From assembly GCA_016291905.1 (NCBI GenBank), contig JAEEZS010000055.1:124001-188000 (forward strand): a DNA stretch of 64,000 bases, given 5' to 3'. The translations under genes were made by a program, and so were the position numbers. This DNA comes from Bacteroidaceae bacterium (GTDB lineage Bacteria > Bacteroidota > Bacteroidia > Bacteroidales > Bacteroidaceae). Positions 16,863-25,709 of the stretch are shown here, piece after piece; within the stretch, counting starts at the first letter, position 1, and every line of letters starts with the position of its first letter. The notes below the pieces were generated by a model, which searched no databases, was not told the origin of the DNA, and worked only from the letters and a program-made list of their open reading frames with translations.

Positions 16863-18701
16863 ATGATAGAACAAATCCTATCCAGTCGTGTCGTAGAAGC
16901 CGTGAAGGCGCTCTACGGTGCCGATGTGCCCGTTTCGTTGATTCAGTTGCAGAAGACGAAGAAAGAGTTTGAGGGCCACCTCTCCTTAGTCACGTTCCCC
17001 TTGTTGCGCACCTCCCATAAGAGTCCTGAACAGACCGCTCAGGAAATCGGAGCCTGGCTGCAGGAAAACGAGCCGATGATCAGCCGCTACAACGCCATCA
17101 AGGGTTTCCTTAACCTCACCATTTCGCCCACATTCTGGACGAAACTACTGGCTGACATCCATGCCGACGCCGACTACGGCATCAGCAAGGCAGGGGAGAG
17201 CGCTCCCCTGGTGATGATTGAGTACTCCTCGCCCAACACCAACAAACCCCTTCACCTCGGCCACGTCCGCAACAACCTTCTTGGCTATGCGCTGGCGAAC
17301 ATCGTGGCTGCCTGTGGCAATCGTGTCGTTAAGACCAACATCGTCAACGACCGAGGCATCCATATCTGTAAGTCCATGCTGGCCTGGCTGAAGTACGGAG
17401 GCGGCGAGACGCCCGAGTCGTCTGGCAAGAAGGGCGACCACCTCGTTGGCGACTACTATGTAGCCTTTGACAAACACTTCCGTGCCGAAGTGAAGGAGAT
17501 TCTGGAGCACGACCCCGAGGTGCGGGCAATCACCGACCCAGACCCTGACCGTCAGGCTGAGCTCCGCAAAGCTGCTGCTGAAGCTAAGAGTCCCCTCCTC
17601 CGCGAAGCCCACGAAATGCTCGTCAAGTGGGAGCAAGGCGACCCCGAGGTGCGCGCCCTTTGGGAGAAAATGAACGGCTGGGTCTATGCCGGCTTCGATG
17701 AAACTTACCGAAAGATGGGCGTCAGCTTCGACAAGATTTATTACGAATCGCAGACCTACCTCGAAGGCAAAGAGAAGGTGCTCGAGGGATTGGACAAGGG
17801 CATCTTCTACCAGCGCGAGGACGGCTCCGTGTGGGCCGACCTTCGTCCTGAAGGACTTGACGAGAAGCTCCTTCTCCGCAAGGACGGCACCAGCGTCTAT
17901 ATGACGCAGGACATCGGTACCGCCAAACTCCGTTTCCGCGACTATCCCATCAACAAGATGATCTACGTCGTCGGCAACGAGCAGAACTACCACTTCCAGG
18001 TGCTCTCCATCCTCCTTGACAAACTCGGCTTTGAGTGGGGCAAGGACCTCGTACACTTCTCCTACGGCATGGTCGAACTGCCCGAGGGTAAGATGAAGAG
18101 CCGTGAGGGAACCGTCGTCGATGCCGACGACCTCATTGAACAGATGATCAGTACCGCCCGCGACATCTCCCGTGAGCTGGGCAAGCAGGATGGCCTCAGC
18201 GAGGCAGAGTCCGAGGAGATTGCCCGCATCGTCGGCTTGGGAGCGCTCAAGTACTTCATCCTCAAGGTCGATGCCCGTAAGAACATGCTTTTCAACCCCA
18301 AGGAGAGCATCGACTTCAACGGCAACACGGGCCCCTTCATCCAGTACACTTATGCCCGCATCCGTTCCATCCTGCGCAAGGCCGAGGCGGAGGGCGTCCC
18401 CTGCTCGCTGCCTGAGGGGATTGCCTACGAGCCCACGGAGAAGGAGCAGGACCTCATTCAGCTGCTTGCTGACTTTCCCGCTGTGGTCCGTCAGGCAGGC
18501 GCCGACTACAGTCCCTCCACCATTGCCAACAACGTCTATGAGCTCGTCAAGGCCTTCAACCAGTTCTATCACGACTACAGCATCCTCAGCGCCGAGTCGC
18601 CCGAGGCGAAGACGTTCCGCGTCGTCCTTGCTGCCAACGTCGCCAAGGTCGTCCGCACCGGCATGAGCCTGCTGGGCATCGAAGTTCCCGAGAGAATGTA
18701 A
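16863..18701 (+). CDS. argS: Arginine--tRNA ligase
   Basis: ArgRS charges tRNA-Arg with arginine. The 612-residue length is typical. The N-terminal Add-1 domain occupies about the first 110 residues. The HIGH-like motif occurs in SSPNTNKPLHLGHVRNNLLG, and the class-defining KMSK equivalent is replaced by KMKSREGTVV, as in many bacterial ArgRS. The C-terminal anticodon-binding DALR domain ends in SLLGIEVPERM. Upstream is the divergent rhomboid operon. Long open frames on the opposite strand are shadows caused by GC-rich third positions. Confidence 0.98.
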   Translation: MIEQILSSRVVEAVKALYGADVPVSLIQLQKTKKEFEGHLSLVTFPLLRTSHKSPEQTAQEIGAWLQENEPMISRYNAIKGFLNLTISPTFWTKLLADIHADADYGISKAGESAPLVMIEYSSPNTNKPLHLGHVRNNLLGYALANIVAACGNRVVKTNIVNDRGIHICKSMLAWLKYGGGETPESSGKKGDHLVGDYYVAFDKHFRAEVKEILEHDPEVRAITDPDPDRQAELRKAAAEAKSPLLREAHEMLVKWEQGDPEVRALWEKMNGWVYAGFDETYRKMGVSFDKIYYESQTYLEGKEKVLEGLDKGIFYQREDGSVWADLRPEGLDEKLLLRKDGTSVYMTQDIGTAKLRFRDYPINKMIYVVGNEQNYHFQVLSILLDKLGFEWGKDLVHFSYGMVELPEGKMKSREGTVVDADDLIEQMISTARDISRELGKQDGLSEAESEEIARIVGLGALKYFILKVDARKNMLFNPKESIDFNGNTGPFIQYTYARIRSILRKAEAEGVPCSLPEGIAYEPTEKEQDLIQLLADFPAVVRQAGADYSPSTIANNVYELVKAFNQFYHDYSILSAESPEAKTFRVVLAANVAKVVRTGMSLLGIEVPERM

Positions 18702-18770
18702 AATCAAGGAGCCGCGAGAGCCAACAAATTTGTTTGATTAGCCGAGTCGTGACAAGATAAGACGAAGTCA

Positions 18771-19409
18771 ATGGGCAAGCAGAAGTTTTACGTCGTCTGG
18801 AACGGGTTGGAGACAGGAATCTTCACTTCGTGGAAGGCATGTGAGCGGCAGGTGAAAGGGGTTGAAGGGGCAAAATACAAATCCTTCGACACCCGTGCTG
18901 AGGCTGAGCGCGCCTATGCCTCCTCGCCCTACGACTATATTAAAAAAGTCAACAGGTCAACAGGTCAACAGGTCAACAAGTGCCACGCCCCCGAGGCCGT
19001 GCTCAACTCCTCCGCCCTTGCTGCCGATGCGGCATGCAGCGGCAATCCGGGCCCTATGGAGTATCGAGGCGTCTATATCCCTAACGGACAGGAGATGTTC
19101 CGCTTCGGTCCCGTGTTTGGCACGAACAACATCGGCGAGTTTCTGGCTATCGTCCACGCTATGGCGCTCATCCGGCGCGAAGGCTGGCAGATGGTGGTGT
19201 ATAGCGACTCGCGCAACGCCATCAAGTGGGTCAACGAGGGTGTGTGCAAGACGCGCCTTGCTGTCGATGAACAGACTCGCCCCCTCTTCGCCCTCATCGC
19301 CCGTGCCGAGAAGTGGCTGGCCGACAACCCCGTGTCCACCCGTCCGCCCCTCTACAAATGGGACACCGATAACTGGGGCGAAATCCCTGCCGACTTTGGC
19401 AGAAAATGA
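18771..19409 (+). CDS. rnhA: RNase HI with N-terminal viroplasmin domain
   Basis: RNase HI cuts the RNA strand of RNA-DNA hybrids. The first 50 residues (FYVVWNGLETGIFTSWKAC, YKSFDTRAEAE) are the viroplasmin/RNase H1 hybrid-binding domain. The catalytic domain follows, with acidic residues in LAADAACSGNPG, NNIGEFLA, VYSDSRNAI and KWDTDNWGE. The linker between them contains a perfect 8-base tandem repeat, GTCAACAG, in four units (18948-18980). It encodes VNRSTGQQVNK, so gain or loss of one unit would shift the reading frame. The gene follows argS by 69 bases. Confidence 0.93.
   Translation: MGKQKFYVVWNGLETGIFTSWKACERQVKGVEGAKYKSFDTRAEAERAYASSPYDYIKKVNRSTGQQVNKCHAPEAVLNSSALAADAACSGNPGPMEYRGVYIPNGQEMFRFGPVFGTNNIGEFLAIVHAMALIRREGWQMVVYSDSRNAIKWVNEGVCKTRLAVDEQTRPLFALIARAEKWLADNPVSTRPPLYKWDTDNWGEIPADFGRK
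18948..18980 (+). repeat. 8-base tandem repeat inside rnhA linker
   Basis: Four consecutive units occur: GTCAACAG three times, then GTCAACAA. Because the unit is not a multiple of three, each gain or loss shifts frame. It encodes the linker between the viroplasmin and RNase H domains. Confidence 0.9.
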
Positions 19410-19458
19410 GAGTCTTGGTTTAGAAGAAAGAATAAAGATTTTAAAAAATAGTTTGAGT

Positions 19459-20787
19459 ATGAAACGCTTTAGTTATCTGGTTTTTCTCCTGACTGTGCTG
19501 GTTTGCAGCTGTACGTCGCACGACTTCACCGTGCGCGAAGGTCGTTCTGTCACCCTTCGCGGCAACTACCGTAACTTCTCCCTCAAGGGCGAGGCCTTCC
19601 TCTCCCCCGATGCAACCGGCTCCATCCTCTTCCACACCGACGCTAAGGGCGAGAGCGGCTACGAGGTTGTCCTCCACAACGGCCCCATCGACGGTACGCT
19701 CAAGACGGGCTCGCTCTCCAGCGTGCGCAACCTCTACCGTTCGCTGGCGGCTGACACCACCTGGTTTTGGTTTACCGTCAACGTCATAGGCAAGAACATC
19801 ACCATCGCAACGGAAAATGCCCTCCTCGTCTGTTATACCGAGCCCGATGCCCCCTACCGCATCCCTGCCTTTGCCAAAAGGGTGCTGAGTGAGGGGAAAA
19901 TCGCTTTCCAGACCTCCAGCGGCACTATCCGCTTCCGCAACGTGGTGGTGACGCCTTGGTCCGACGATATGGTCTCGGACGTTCCTGCGCAAGACGAGCA
20001 GAACGACCGTATCATCCGCCTTCAGCAGCAGTTCTTCCCCGTCATCGACTACCACGTCCACCTGAAGGGCGGACTCACCAAGGAGCAGGCAGCCCAGATG
20101 TCAATGGCCTACGGCATCAACTACGGCGTAGCCCCCAATGCGGGCGAGGGCGGCGTGGGACGCATGCTGGCTGACGACGACGAGGTCTATGCCTACTACG
20201 ATGAGGTGAAGTCGCTTCCCTTCCTCTGCGGCGTGCAGGGCGAGGGACGGCGCTGGACCTCCACCTTCTCCCGAGAAGCTCTCAGCATCTTCGACTACCT
20301 CTTCACCGACGCTATGACCATCCGCGATCAAGCCGGACGCATCACCCGCCTCTATCACCCCGAGGAGGTCATCCGCGACGGCCTTACCGACGAGGAGTAC
20401 ATGGACGTTATTGTCGATCAGACGGTCAAAATCCTCACCAACGAGCCTGCCGACATCTACGCCAACCCCACCTACCTGCCCGACGACATGCAATCCCGCT
20501 ACGACGAACTCTGGACCGACGAGCGCATCAATCGCGTGCTGGACGTGCTGGAGCGCTACCACATCGCCCTCGAAATCAATCCCCGCTACTGCATCCCCAG
20601 CATGAAGATTATCCGCATGGCGAAGGAGCGCGGGCTGCACTTCACCTTCGGCACAAACAACGTCGATGCCAATTTCGGAAGGCTCGAATACTGCCTCGAC
20701 GCCATCGAGCAATGTGGCCTGACGGCTGACGACATCTGGTTCCCCTCCATGAGCATCCGCTCCACCCGCCCCACCGTTCTCTACTAA
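19459..20787 (+). CDS. Lipoprotein with DUF1080-like and PHP-like domains
   Basis: The start at 19459 (MKRFSYLVFLLTVLVCSC) gives a lipoprotein signal with Cys18. The open frame upstream is a shadow of rnhA. The mature protein of about 425 residues begins with a beta-rich domain resembling DUF1080/3-keto-glycoside-hydrolase-type lectin folds (to about residue 175). A metal-dependent hydrolase-like domain follows, with VIDYHVHLKGG near residues 195-205, LCGVQGEGRRW, LEINPRYCIPS and TFGTNNVDANFGR, suggesting the PHP or amidohydrolase superfamily. It is probably anchored in the periplasm or outer membrane. The substrate is unknown; a sugar derivative is possible from the DUF1080-like part. Confidence 0.75.
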   Translation: MKRFSYLVFLLTVLVCSCTSHDFTVREGRSVTLRGNYRNFSLKGEAFLSPDATGSILFHTDAKGESGYEVVLHNGPIDGTLKTGSLSSVRNLYRSLAADTTWFWFTVNVIGKNITIATENALLVCYTEPDAPYRIPAFAKRVLSEGKIAFQTSSGTIRFRNVVVTPWSDDMVSDVPAQDEQNDRIIRLQQQFFPVIDYHVHLKGGLTKEQAAQMSMAYGINYGVAPNAGEGGVGRMLADDDEVYAYYDEVKSLPFLCGVQGEGRRWTSTFSREALSIFDYLFTDAMTIRDQAGRITRLYHPEEVIRDGLTDEEYMDVIVDQTVKILTNEPADIYANPTYLPDDMQSRYDELWTDERINRVLDVLERYHIALEINPRYCIPSMKIIRMAKERGLHFTFGTNNVDANFGRLEYCLDAIEQCGLTADDIWFPSMSIRSTRPTVLY

Positions 20788-20814
20788 CTATAGCTACAAC
20801 CACAAAATACCCGT

Positions 20815-21065
20815 TTTGGTGTAGGAAGGTGTAGGAAAGTGTAGGAAAAATCGCTCTCCTACACCCACAAAGGTTTATGCGCCAGCGGAATAAGCTCATT
20901 GGTGTAGGAATGTAGCAATTTTTCATGTTTTTTGTAGAAAGTGTTCCGATGTTTGATGCCATTTTCTGCGCGTAGTGCGATGTTTATAAACAGCGCCCCT
21001 GTTTATATAAACGCGGCCCCTGTTTATATAAACACGGCCCGTGTTTATAAATAGATGCTTGGGCT
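20815..21065. repeat. Dispersed intergenic element, copy B, with phased palindromes
   Basis: Three GTGTAGGAA-type units start the element, followed by GTGTAGGAATGTAGCAATTTTTC. Four palindromes then lie at 20982-20991, 21001-21012, 21022-21033 and 21043-21052, with GTTTATATAAAC in the two middle ones and a 21-base period. It ends in ATGCTTGGGCT. It matches copy A (5268-5600) in order and largely in sequence. It fills the gap between two convergent genes and encodes nothing visible. Confidence 0.85.
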
Positions 21066-21080
21066 GGCAAAACAAACGAA

Positions 21081-21109
21081 GCTCCGCTACTCATCACGAG
21101 CAACGGAGC
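21081..21109. terminator. Hairpin between convergent genes
   Basis: GCTCCG at 21081-21086 pairs with CGGAGC at 21104-21109, with a run of seven A/T after it on the plus strand (TAAAAAAA). The loop contains GAGCAACGG, as does the hairpin near 7250. It may end transcription of the secreted-protein gene on the minus strand. Confidence 0.4.
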
Positions 21110-21179
21110 TAAAAAAAGATGCATCGTATCGTATTAAAAGCGATTGAAAAAAAGTTTATCTCGTATTTTAGTTTCTGCG

Positions 21180-23996
21180 TTACTTCACCAGCACTTTCTT
21201 CCCGTTCTTGATGAGGATTCCCTTCCTTGTTTCGCTGGCGGGAAGGCCTTGCAGGTTGTAGAGGGTGTTGCTTGCTGGGGCGGCAAGCGGACGGATACCT
21301 GTGACGCCGAAGTTGACGCGCTGGCTCTTCCAAGGTGATTCGCCGAAGCGCATACCTGTAGTGCGGCTTTTCAGGTCGCCTTGCTGGCTCTGCGGCACGT
21401 TAGTCAGAGTTCCGCTCAGGTGTTCCGTGCTACCCTTGTTGCCTCTCCGTTTGTTGGAATAGAGGAGATTGCCTTCATCGTCGTAAATCTCAAATTCGTA
21501 GGTCAGGTCATCACCCTCGGGAATGGGGCTTAAGATGGTGTCGCGGTATTCCTGTTCATGGAAATAGGGGTAAAGGGGGTTGGGATAGTCGCGCTCAATC
21601 ATAGTCCACGAATAGACAAAGGTGTAGTATGCCCCGTACTCCACATCCATTTCGGTAGAAACGGACGAGCCGTCTTCAGACGCAAAGTCAAAGGTGACGT
21701 TTTCTGTGTTCAGCGTGCTGGCATGCCATTCGGAGGAGACGATGTGAGGTTTGACGTAATGAAGCAGGTTACCTTCTTTGTCATAGCGTGGGTTAGTATC
21801 GCTAAGCTTGGGATCAAACAAATCATAGGTATCCATGTCCATCATGTCTGTTCCCGCCCATAGACAGGAGTTTTTAAGATAATCTTTGTAACTTCCTCCA
21901 GATATGAAGAACACCAGAGATCCATTAACAGCCCTGTATTCTTCGGTGTTCCATGCTACGGGGCCTTCAAGTTGAGGCTTTTCTTTACCTCTTTGAGTAC
22001 GTATATGTATTACAAGGTCTGCGTAATAGTTTGTGTGATAGTCTAAATTGTCATCGGGGTTATCTGGATCGTATGGAATCCAAGGTAAAAAGCGTATTCC
22101 TTCGAATGCTTGATAACATATTTGTTTTAGTTCACTATACACACCGACCTCAATTCTAGTACCTGCTTTCAGTTTTAACCAAGCAAAGGCATTAGGACGA
22201 ATCACCACAGCATAAACATTTGTTTCCCAATCCAAATTCTTCTGGGCAAATCTATAAAGCGTGTCCATATTTGCGGAATAGATGTAGCCATATTCCGTTT
22301 CATAGTAACGATTATTACCCTTTTCTACGGTAAACACCACGTCCGTAGCAGCAAGCCTGTCACCTGTGGTAGGTACGTCCAAATCAGGAAAAAGCCCCGT
22401 GATGTGGGCAGTTACGCTGTTGGTAATGTCGTTCTTCACCGCATAGAAATTGAAAACCGTCTGCTTTCTAGGGAGGTAGAGGTCGGCAAGGGATGTCGCC
22501 TTTGACAAGCAGAACTGGGGGATGCTGTCGGTGATGACGTCGGTCATATCCAATGTAATAAGCTTCGGGCAAGCATTAACAAAAGTATAGTCCGTAGGTG
22601 TCATGTTTCCAGAAAGAATTATTTCGGTAACGTTAGCCTGTACTTCGGGCGTGAGGACATCGGCAATATACTGTTCATTCAGGTTAATGTTCACGGCCTT
22701 AAACGTATATGTACTCGTACCAGATTCGTCTTTTACGATAAGAACGCATCGTTCTTCATTGAAACCATCCAAAATGAAATCAAATTGGAAAAATCCTTTA
22801 TCCGTGCTACATGCTCCCGTTTGCTTGGCCGTCAGGAAGATGGTGTCGCCTTGAACAGAATAAGCACAATAATGTTCCATTTGGCTATCAAAGTATATAA
22901 AGCCTTGTATATGGAGACGGCTTTCCTCACTTTTATCATGCCATGCCTTGAATTTCTTAGCCTGTTGATCATCGCGGAAATGTTTTTCCCCATATAAATG
23001 TATGAAGCCGTTATTTTTATTCTCCGTATTACTTATTACAGTAAACGGGATTTCGTAGGGAATCAGGGAAATCTCACCCTGTTCGTCAACGGCTGAGAGA
23101 ACCAAGATGTATTCCCCAACAAGAAGTTTCCCTATATTTAGATACTTGCCGTAATCGTACATTAAGGCGTTCTTGAAATCAGTTTGCGAGTCGAAGTGAT
23201 GGCTTGCATATACCTTGTTTCCCACAATACTGTCCACCTGCTGTGTGAAAGTGGAATAGGACGTATTTTTAGGGGCGAAAGGCATATTGCTCCAATTAAT
23301 AAGAAGCCATATTTCCTGGTCGTCATAGAGGTTTCCATCACCCTCAAAAAGGTAAGGAACCTCTTGCAGGTAGTCCTCGACCTTCGGAGTGATGTCACGG
23401 GTAAACACGACATCGTCGTCTACTGTGCATTTTACAAGATAGTCTGGACGACCATCGGCGGTTTCCCAATATGCAATGCCTACTGGCCCCTGTAAACTGC
23501 CGATACCCTCAAGTATTCTGTAATCTATGTAGTCCACAATCATCTCGTCGTCATTTATCAAATATTGGACGCGGCCATAATAACCATAAATAGAATCGTA
23601 GCGAACATCCAAAACTTTGTAATTCGCAGCAAATGTCCCCCCTATATGAAGAACGCTATCCTTTTCCAAAGAAAAATCATATAACAGATGGCCTTCCGTA
23701 GTTCCTTCCATTAACCAATAAACCCTTTTCTCTTCTTCGTAAAAGGATCCTACGAAGATCTTATTTTTACCGTCATTCAAGTACATGTTCAGGCATCGAT
23801 GCCCACCAATCACCGTATCACCTTCAAAAAAATAGGTGTCATAGGTGTATTTCCATTGTAACGGATGGGCCCATAACTCGGAGTAATTGACTCTTGCCAC
23901 CTCCCATGTACGTCCTTCGTACACAAATGGCTTATCTTCGGCCATAAGGAACAAGCCTTGCAGACTTAGAATCAGGAGTAAATAAATCTTTTTCAT
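21180..23996 (-). CDS. Large secreted protein with NGKKVLVK C-terminal tail
   Basis: I do not recognise a named family over the full 938 residues. A signal peptide (MKKIYLLLILSLQGLFLMA) is followed by a long beta-rich region. Near residues 440-520 there is one leucine-rich-repeat-like stretch (VTEIILSGNMTPTDYTFVNA, LITLDMTDVITDSIPQFCL). The C-terminus KGILIKNGKKVLVK matches the tail of the leucine-rich-repeat protein at 7394-8845 (KGIYIVNGKKVLVK), so both probably use the same export or sorting route. The TPR/HTH regulator gene lies 14 bases upstream and is probably co-transcribed. A surface or secreted role is inferred. Confidence 0.75.
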   Translation of the reverse strand: MKKIYLLLILSLQGLFLMAEDKPFVYEGRTWEVARVNYSELWAHPLQWKYTYDTYFFEGDTVIGGHRCLNMYLNDGKNKIFVGSFYEEEKRVYWLMEGTTEGHLLYDFSLEKDSVLHIGGTFAANYKVLDVRYDSIYGYYGRVQYLINDDEMIVDYIDYRILEGIGSLQGPVGIAYWETADGRPDYLVKCTVDDDVVFTRDITPKVEDYLQEVPYLFEGDGNLYDDQEIWLLINWSNMPFAPKNTSYSTFTQQVDSIVGNKVYASHHFDSQTDFKNALMYDYGKYLNIGKLLVGEYILVLSAVDEQGEISLIPYEIPFTVISNTENKNNGFIHLYGEKHFRDDQQAKKFKAWHDKSEESRLHIQGFIYFDSQMEHYCAYSVQGDTIFLTAKQTGACSTDKGFFQFDFILDGFNEERCVLIVKDESGTSTYTFKAVNINLNEQYIADVLTPEVQANVTEIILSGNMTPTDYTFVNACPKLITLDMTDVITDSIPQFCLSKATSLADLYLPRKQTVFNFYAVKNDITNSVTAHITGLFPDLDVPTTGDRLAATDVVFTVEKGNNRYYETEYGYIYSANMDTLYRFAQKNLDWETNVYAVVIRPNAFAWLKLKAGTRIEVGVYSELKQICYQAFEGIRFLPWIPYDPDNPDDNLDYHTNYYADLVIHIRTQRGKEKPQLEGPVAWNTEEYRAVNGSLVFFISGGSYKDYLKNSCLWAGTDMMDMDTYDLFDPKLSDTNPRYDKEGNLLHYVKPHIVSSEWHASTLNTENVTFDFASEDGSSVSTEMDVEYGAYYTFVYSWTMIERDYPNPLYPYFHEQEYRDTILSPIPEGDDLTYEFEIYDDEGNLLYSNKRRGNKGSTEHLSGTLTNVPQSQQGDLKSRTTGMRFGESPWKSQRVNFGVTGIRPLAAPASNTLYNLQGLPASETRKGILIKNGKKVLVK

Positions 23997-24010
23997 GATG
24001 CTATTGTTTT

Positions 24011-25687
24011 TTATGAGTTAATATTCGATGGAGTTTCTTCGAAGAAGAGTTCAAAGAGCTCTGCGGGCAGTTTCTCCTTCAGTCGGAACTTGCGGGTGCG
24101 CAGGGTGGTGGGGGAGAGGATGAGACATTCGGCTACGGCCTGCGAGGGGCTGCGGAGGGCGCTGAAGGCGCAGAGCAACAGCTCCTGTTCGGAGATTTGC
24201 GGCACTTCGTTCTTCACGTCGAGCATGATGTCGATGAACGAGGTGGTGATGTCGGAGAGTATCTGTGTGCGCTCGGCTGCCGAGAAGGCGGGGGCGTTTG
24301 TCGTTGCCGTGCGTCCGAGCAGCAGGCGCGCCGAGGGGGTGCGGCGGAACATGCGGCAGCAGATGTCGAGCTTGCGGCGTCGCAGCTCGGCTTGGTCTTC
24401 CTCGGGGATGTTGAGCGACTCGCGCCGGTTCTGTTGCAACTCCTCCTGCAAGCGGAGGTATTGCGTCTTCCGCCGACGGTCGCGCAGCAGGAATCCGATG
24501 CCTGCCAGCAGGGCCGAGAACAGGGCAAGGGCGATGACGATGAGCAGGATGCGGACGTTGTGGCGGGTGAGGGCACGACGGCTCTCCTCGACCTGCTGAC
24601 GGCTGTAAGCCTCGCTCACCTCGCTCTGCCGTTCGACATAGCGGACAGAGTCGGCAAGGAGTGTGTAGCGACGGACATAGGCAGGGACGGAGTCCGTAAG
24701 ACCCAATCGCGGAGCCAGCTCAGCCAGCTGGTGGTAGTTCCAGCACTCGGTAAACAGCTCGCTCTGGCAGGCGAGCGAGCGACGATACCAATAATAGGCC
24801 GAATCGGGCTGCTGGAGCTCGCAGCAGATGTCGCCCCGCAGGCTGTAGTTGGCGCCGAGGGTGGTGCTGTCGGGCTCGCCTGCCTCGTTCAGATGGAGGT
24901 AGTAGCGCGCACGCGTGCAATCCTTATGTTGATAGAGGGCAATCTTTGCCAGCTGCAGCCAGACGGTGTTCTGCGCAAGGGCCGTGGCTTTCGGATTGGC
25001 CTGCACCCGCTCGAGCAACGCTTGTGCCTGCGTGTATTCCTGCCGGTAGAGGTGGGCCAGAGCCGCGTGATAGTCGGCAAAGGCTACAGTAGCCGAGTCG
25101 CCGATGCGCTCGGCACCACCCCGGCAGGCTGTCAGCGCAGCCAACGACTGACGGTACATGCGTCGGTTGAGGTAATGGATACCGAGGTTCTGGTTGCAGA
25201 GGATATAGTAGCGGTTGAGCGTGTCGGGGAAGAGGGGCTTGGCTGTGAGGTAGGCTTCGACGGCAGCGGCATCGTCGTGCCAGTCGCTATAGACGCAGCC
25301 CAGCGTGTACCAGGCGAGGGCGGCATGGAAGTTCTTGCGGCGCGGGGTGCCGTAGTAGTCGGTAGCGATGCGGATGAGCGAGTCCGTCTCGGGCGTGATG
25401 TAACATTTGTATTCTGCCTGCGTGCGCAGGAGGGCGTAGAGGGCAAGGACCCCCTTCCCGCTCCCCCGTAGGGGGGAGAGCCTCCCCTCCCTCACGGGAG
25501 GGGCTGGGGGTGGGTCTATACTATCCAGCACGGCGCGAGCGGCAGAAGGGTCTGAGTCTAACAGGGCTTCGGCACGCTGCAGGCATTCTTTCACTCTCTG
25601 CTGCGTACTTGTCCGTGACCCACGAGCTGCTGTGATTTGCACGGTCAGCAGGGCGAAGCAGAAGCCGAAAAGGAGGATTCGTTTCAT
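24011..25687 (-). CDS. Membrane TPR regulator with C-terminal HTH domain, second copy
   Basis: The start at 25687 (MKRILLFGFCFALLTVQITA) gives a signal peptide. The protein parallels the regulator at 9027-10616: TPR repeats, a membrane helix (ILLIVIALALFSALLAGIGFLL) and an HTH-like end (SEQELLLCAFSALRS, LSPTTLRTRKFRLKEKL). Shared segments include IATDYYGTP and ALAWYTLGCV. Compared with its paralogue it has an extra Pro/Gly-rich loop at about residues 58-80, encoded by a GC-rich palindromic repeat (25448-25515). It probably controls the secreted-protein gene 14 bases downstream. DNA binding from the membrane is inferred from architecture. Confidence 0.8.
   Translation of the reverse strand: MKRILLFGFCFALLTVQITAARGSRTSTQQRVKECLQRAEALLDSDPSAARAVLDSIDPPPAPPVREGRLSPLRGSGKGVLALYALLRTQAEYKCYITPETDSLIRIATDYYGTPRRKNFHAALAWYTLGCVYSDWHDDAAAVEAYLTAKPLFPDTLNRYYILCNQNLGIHYLNRRMYRQSLAALTACRGGAERIGDSATVAFADYHAALAHLYRQEYTQAQALLERVQANPKATALAQNTVWLQLAKIALYQHKDCTRARYYLHLNEAGEPDSTTLGANYSLRGDICCELQQPDSAYYWYRRSLACQSELFTECWNYHQLAELAPRLGLTDSVPAYVRRYTLLADSVRYVERQSEVSEAYSRQQVEESRRALTRHNVRILLIVIALALFSALLAGIGFLLRDRRRKTQYLRLQEELQQNRRESLNIPEEDQAELRRRKLDICCRMFRRTPSARLLLGRTATTNAPAFSAAERTQILSDITTSFIDIMLDVKNEVPQISEQELLLCAFSALRSPSQAVAECLILSPTTLRTRKFRLKEKLPAELFELFFEETPSNINS
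25448..25515. repeat. GC-rich palindromic repeat inserted in a TPR regulator gene
   Basis: Two hairpins lie side by side: CTCCCCCGTAGGGGGGAG (25461-25478) and CCCCTCCC-TCAC-GGGAGGGG (25484-25503). The block resembles dispersed intergenic repeats of Bacteroidales. It is in frame and encodes PPPAPPVREGRLSPLRGSG, absent from the paralogue at 9027-10616. Confidence 0.8.
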
Positions 25688-25709
25688 GGTCGTACGTTTA
25701 TTTTCGCTG

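Noticed and set aside
17145-18707. 520-codon open frame on the strand opposite argS
   Set aside because: It lies wholly within argS, has no family features and follows from GC-rich third positions. The same applies to other long opposite-strand frames over secDF, cobalamin genes and the CbiK-like gene.
18862-19458. Upstream extension of the frame of the lipoprotein gene at 19459
   Set aside because: It overlaps rnhA in another frame and encodes Ser/Pro-rich sequence without meaning; a proper lipoprotein signal begins at 19459.
25448-25515. GC-rich hairpins as a terminator or intergenic repeat
   Set aside because: The reading frame continues through them and aligned paralogue sequence resumes on both sides, so they are inside a gene.
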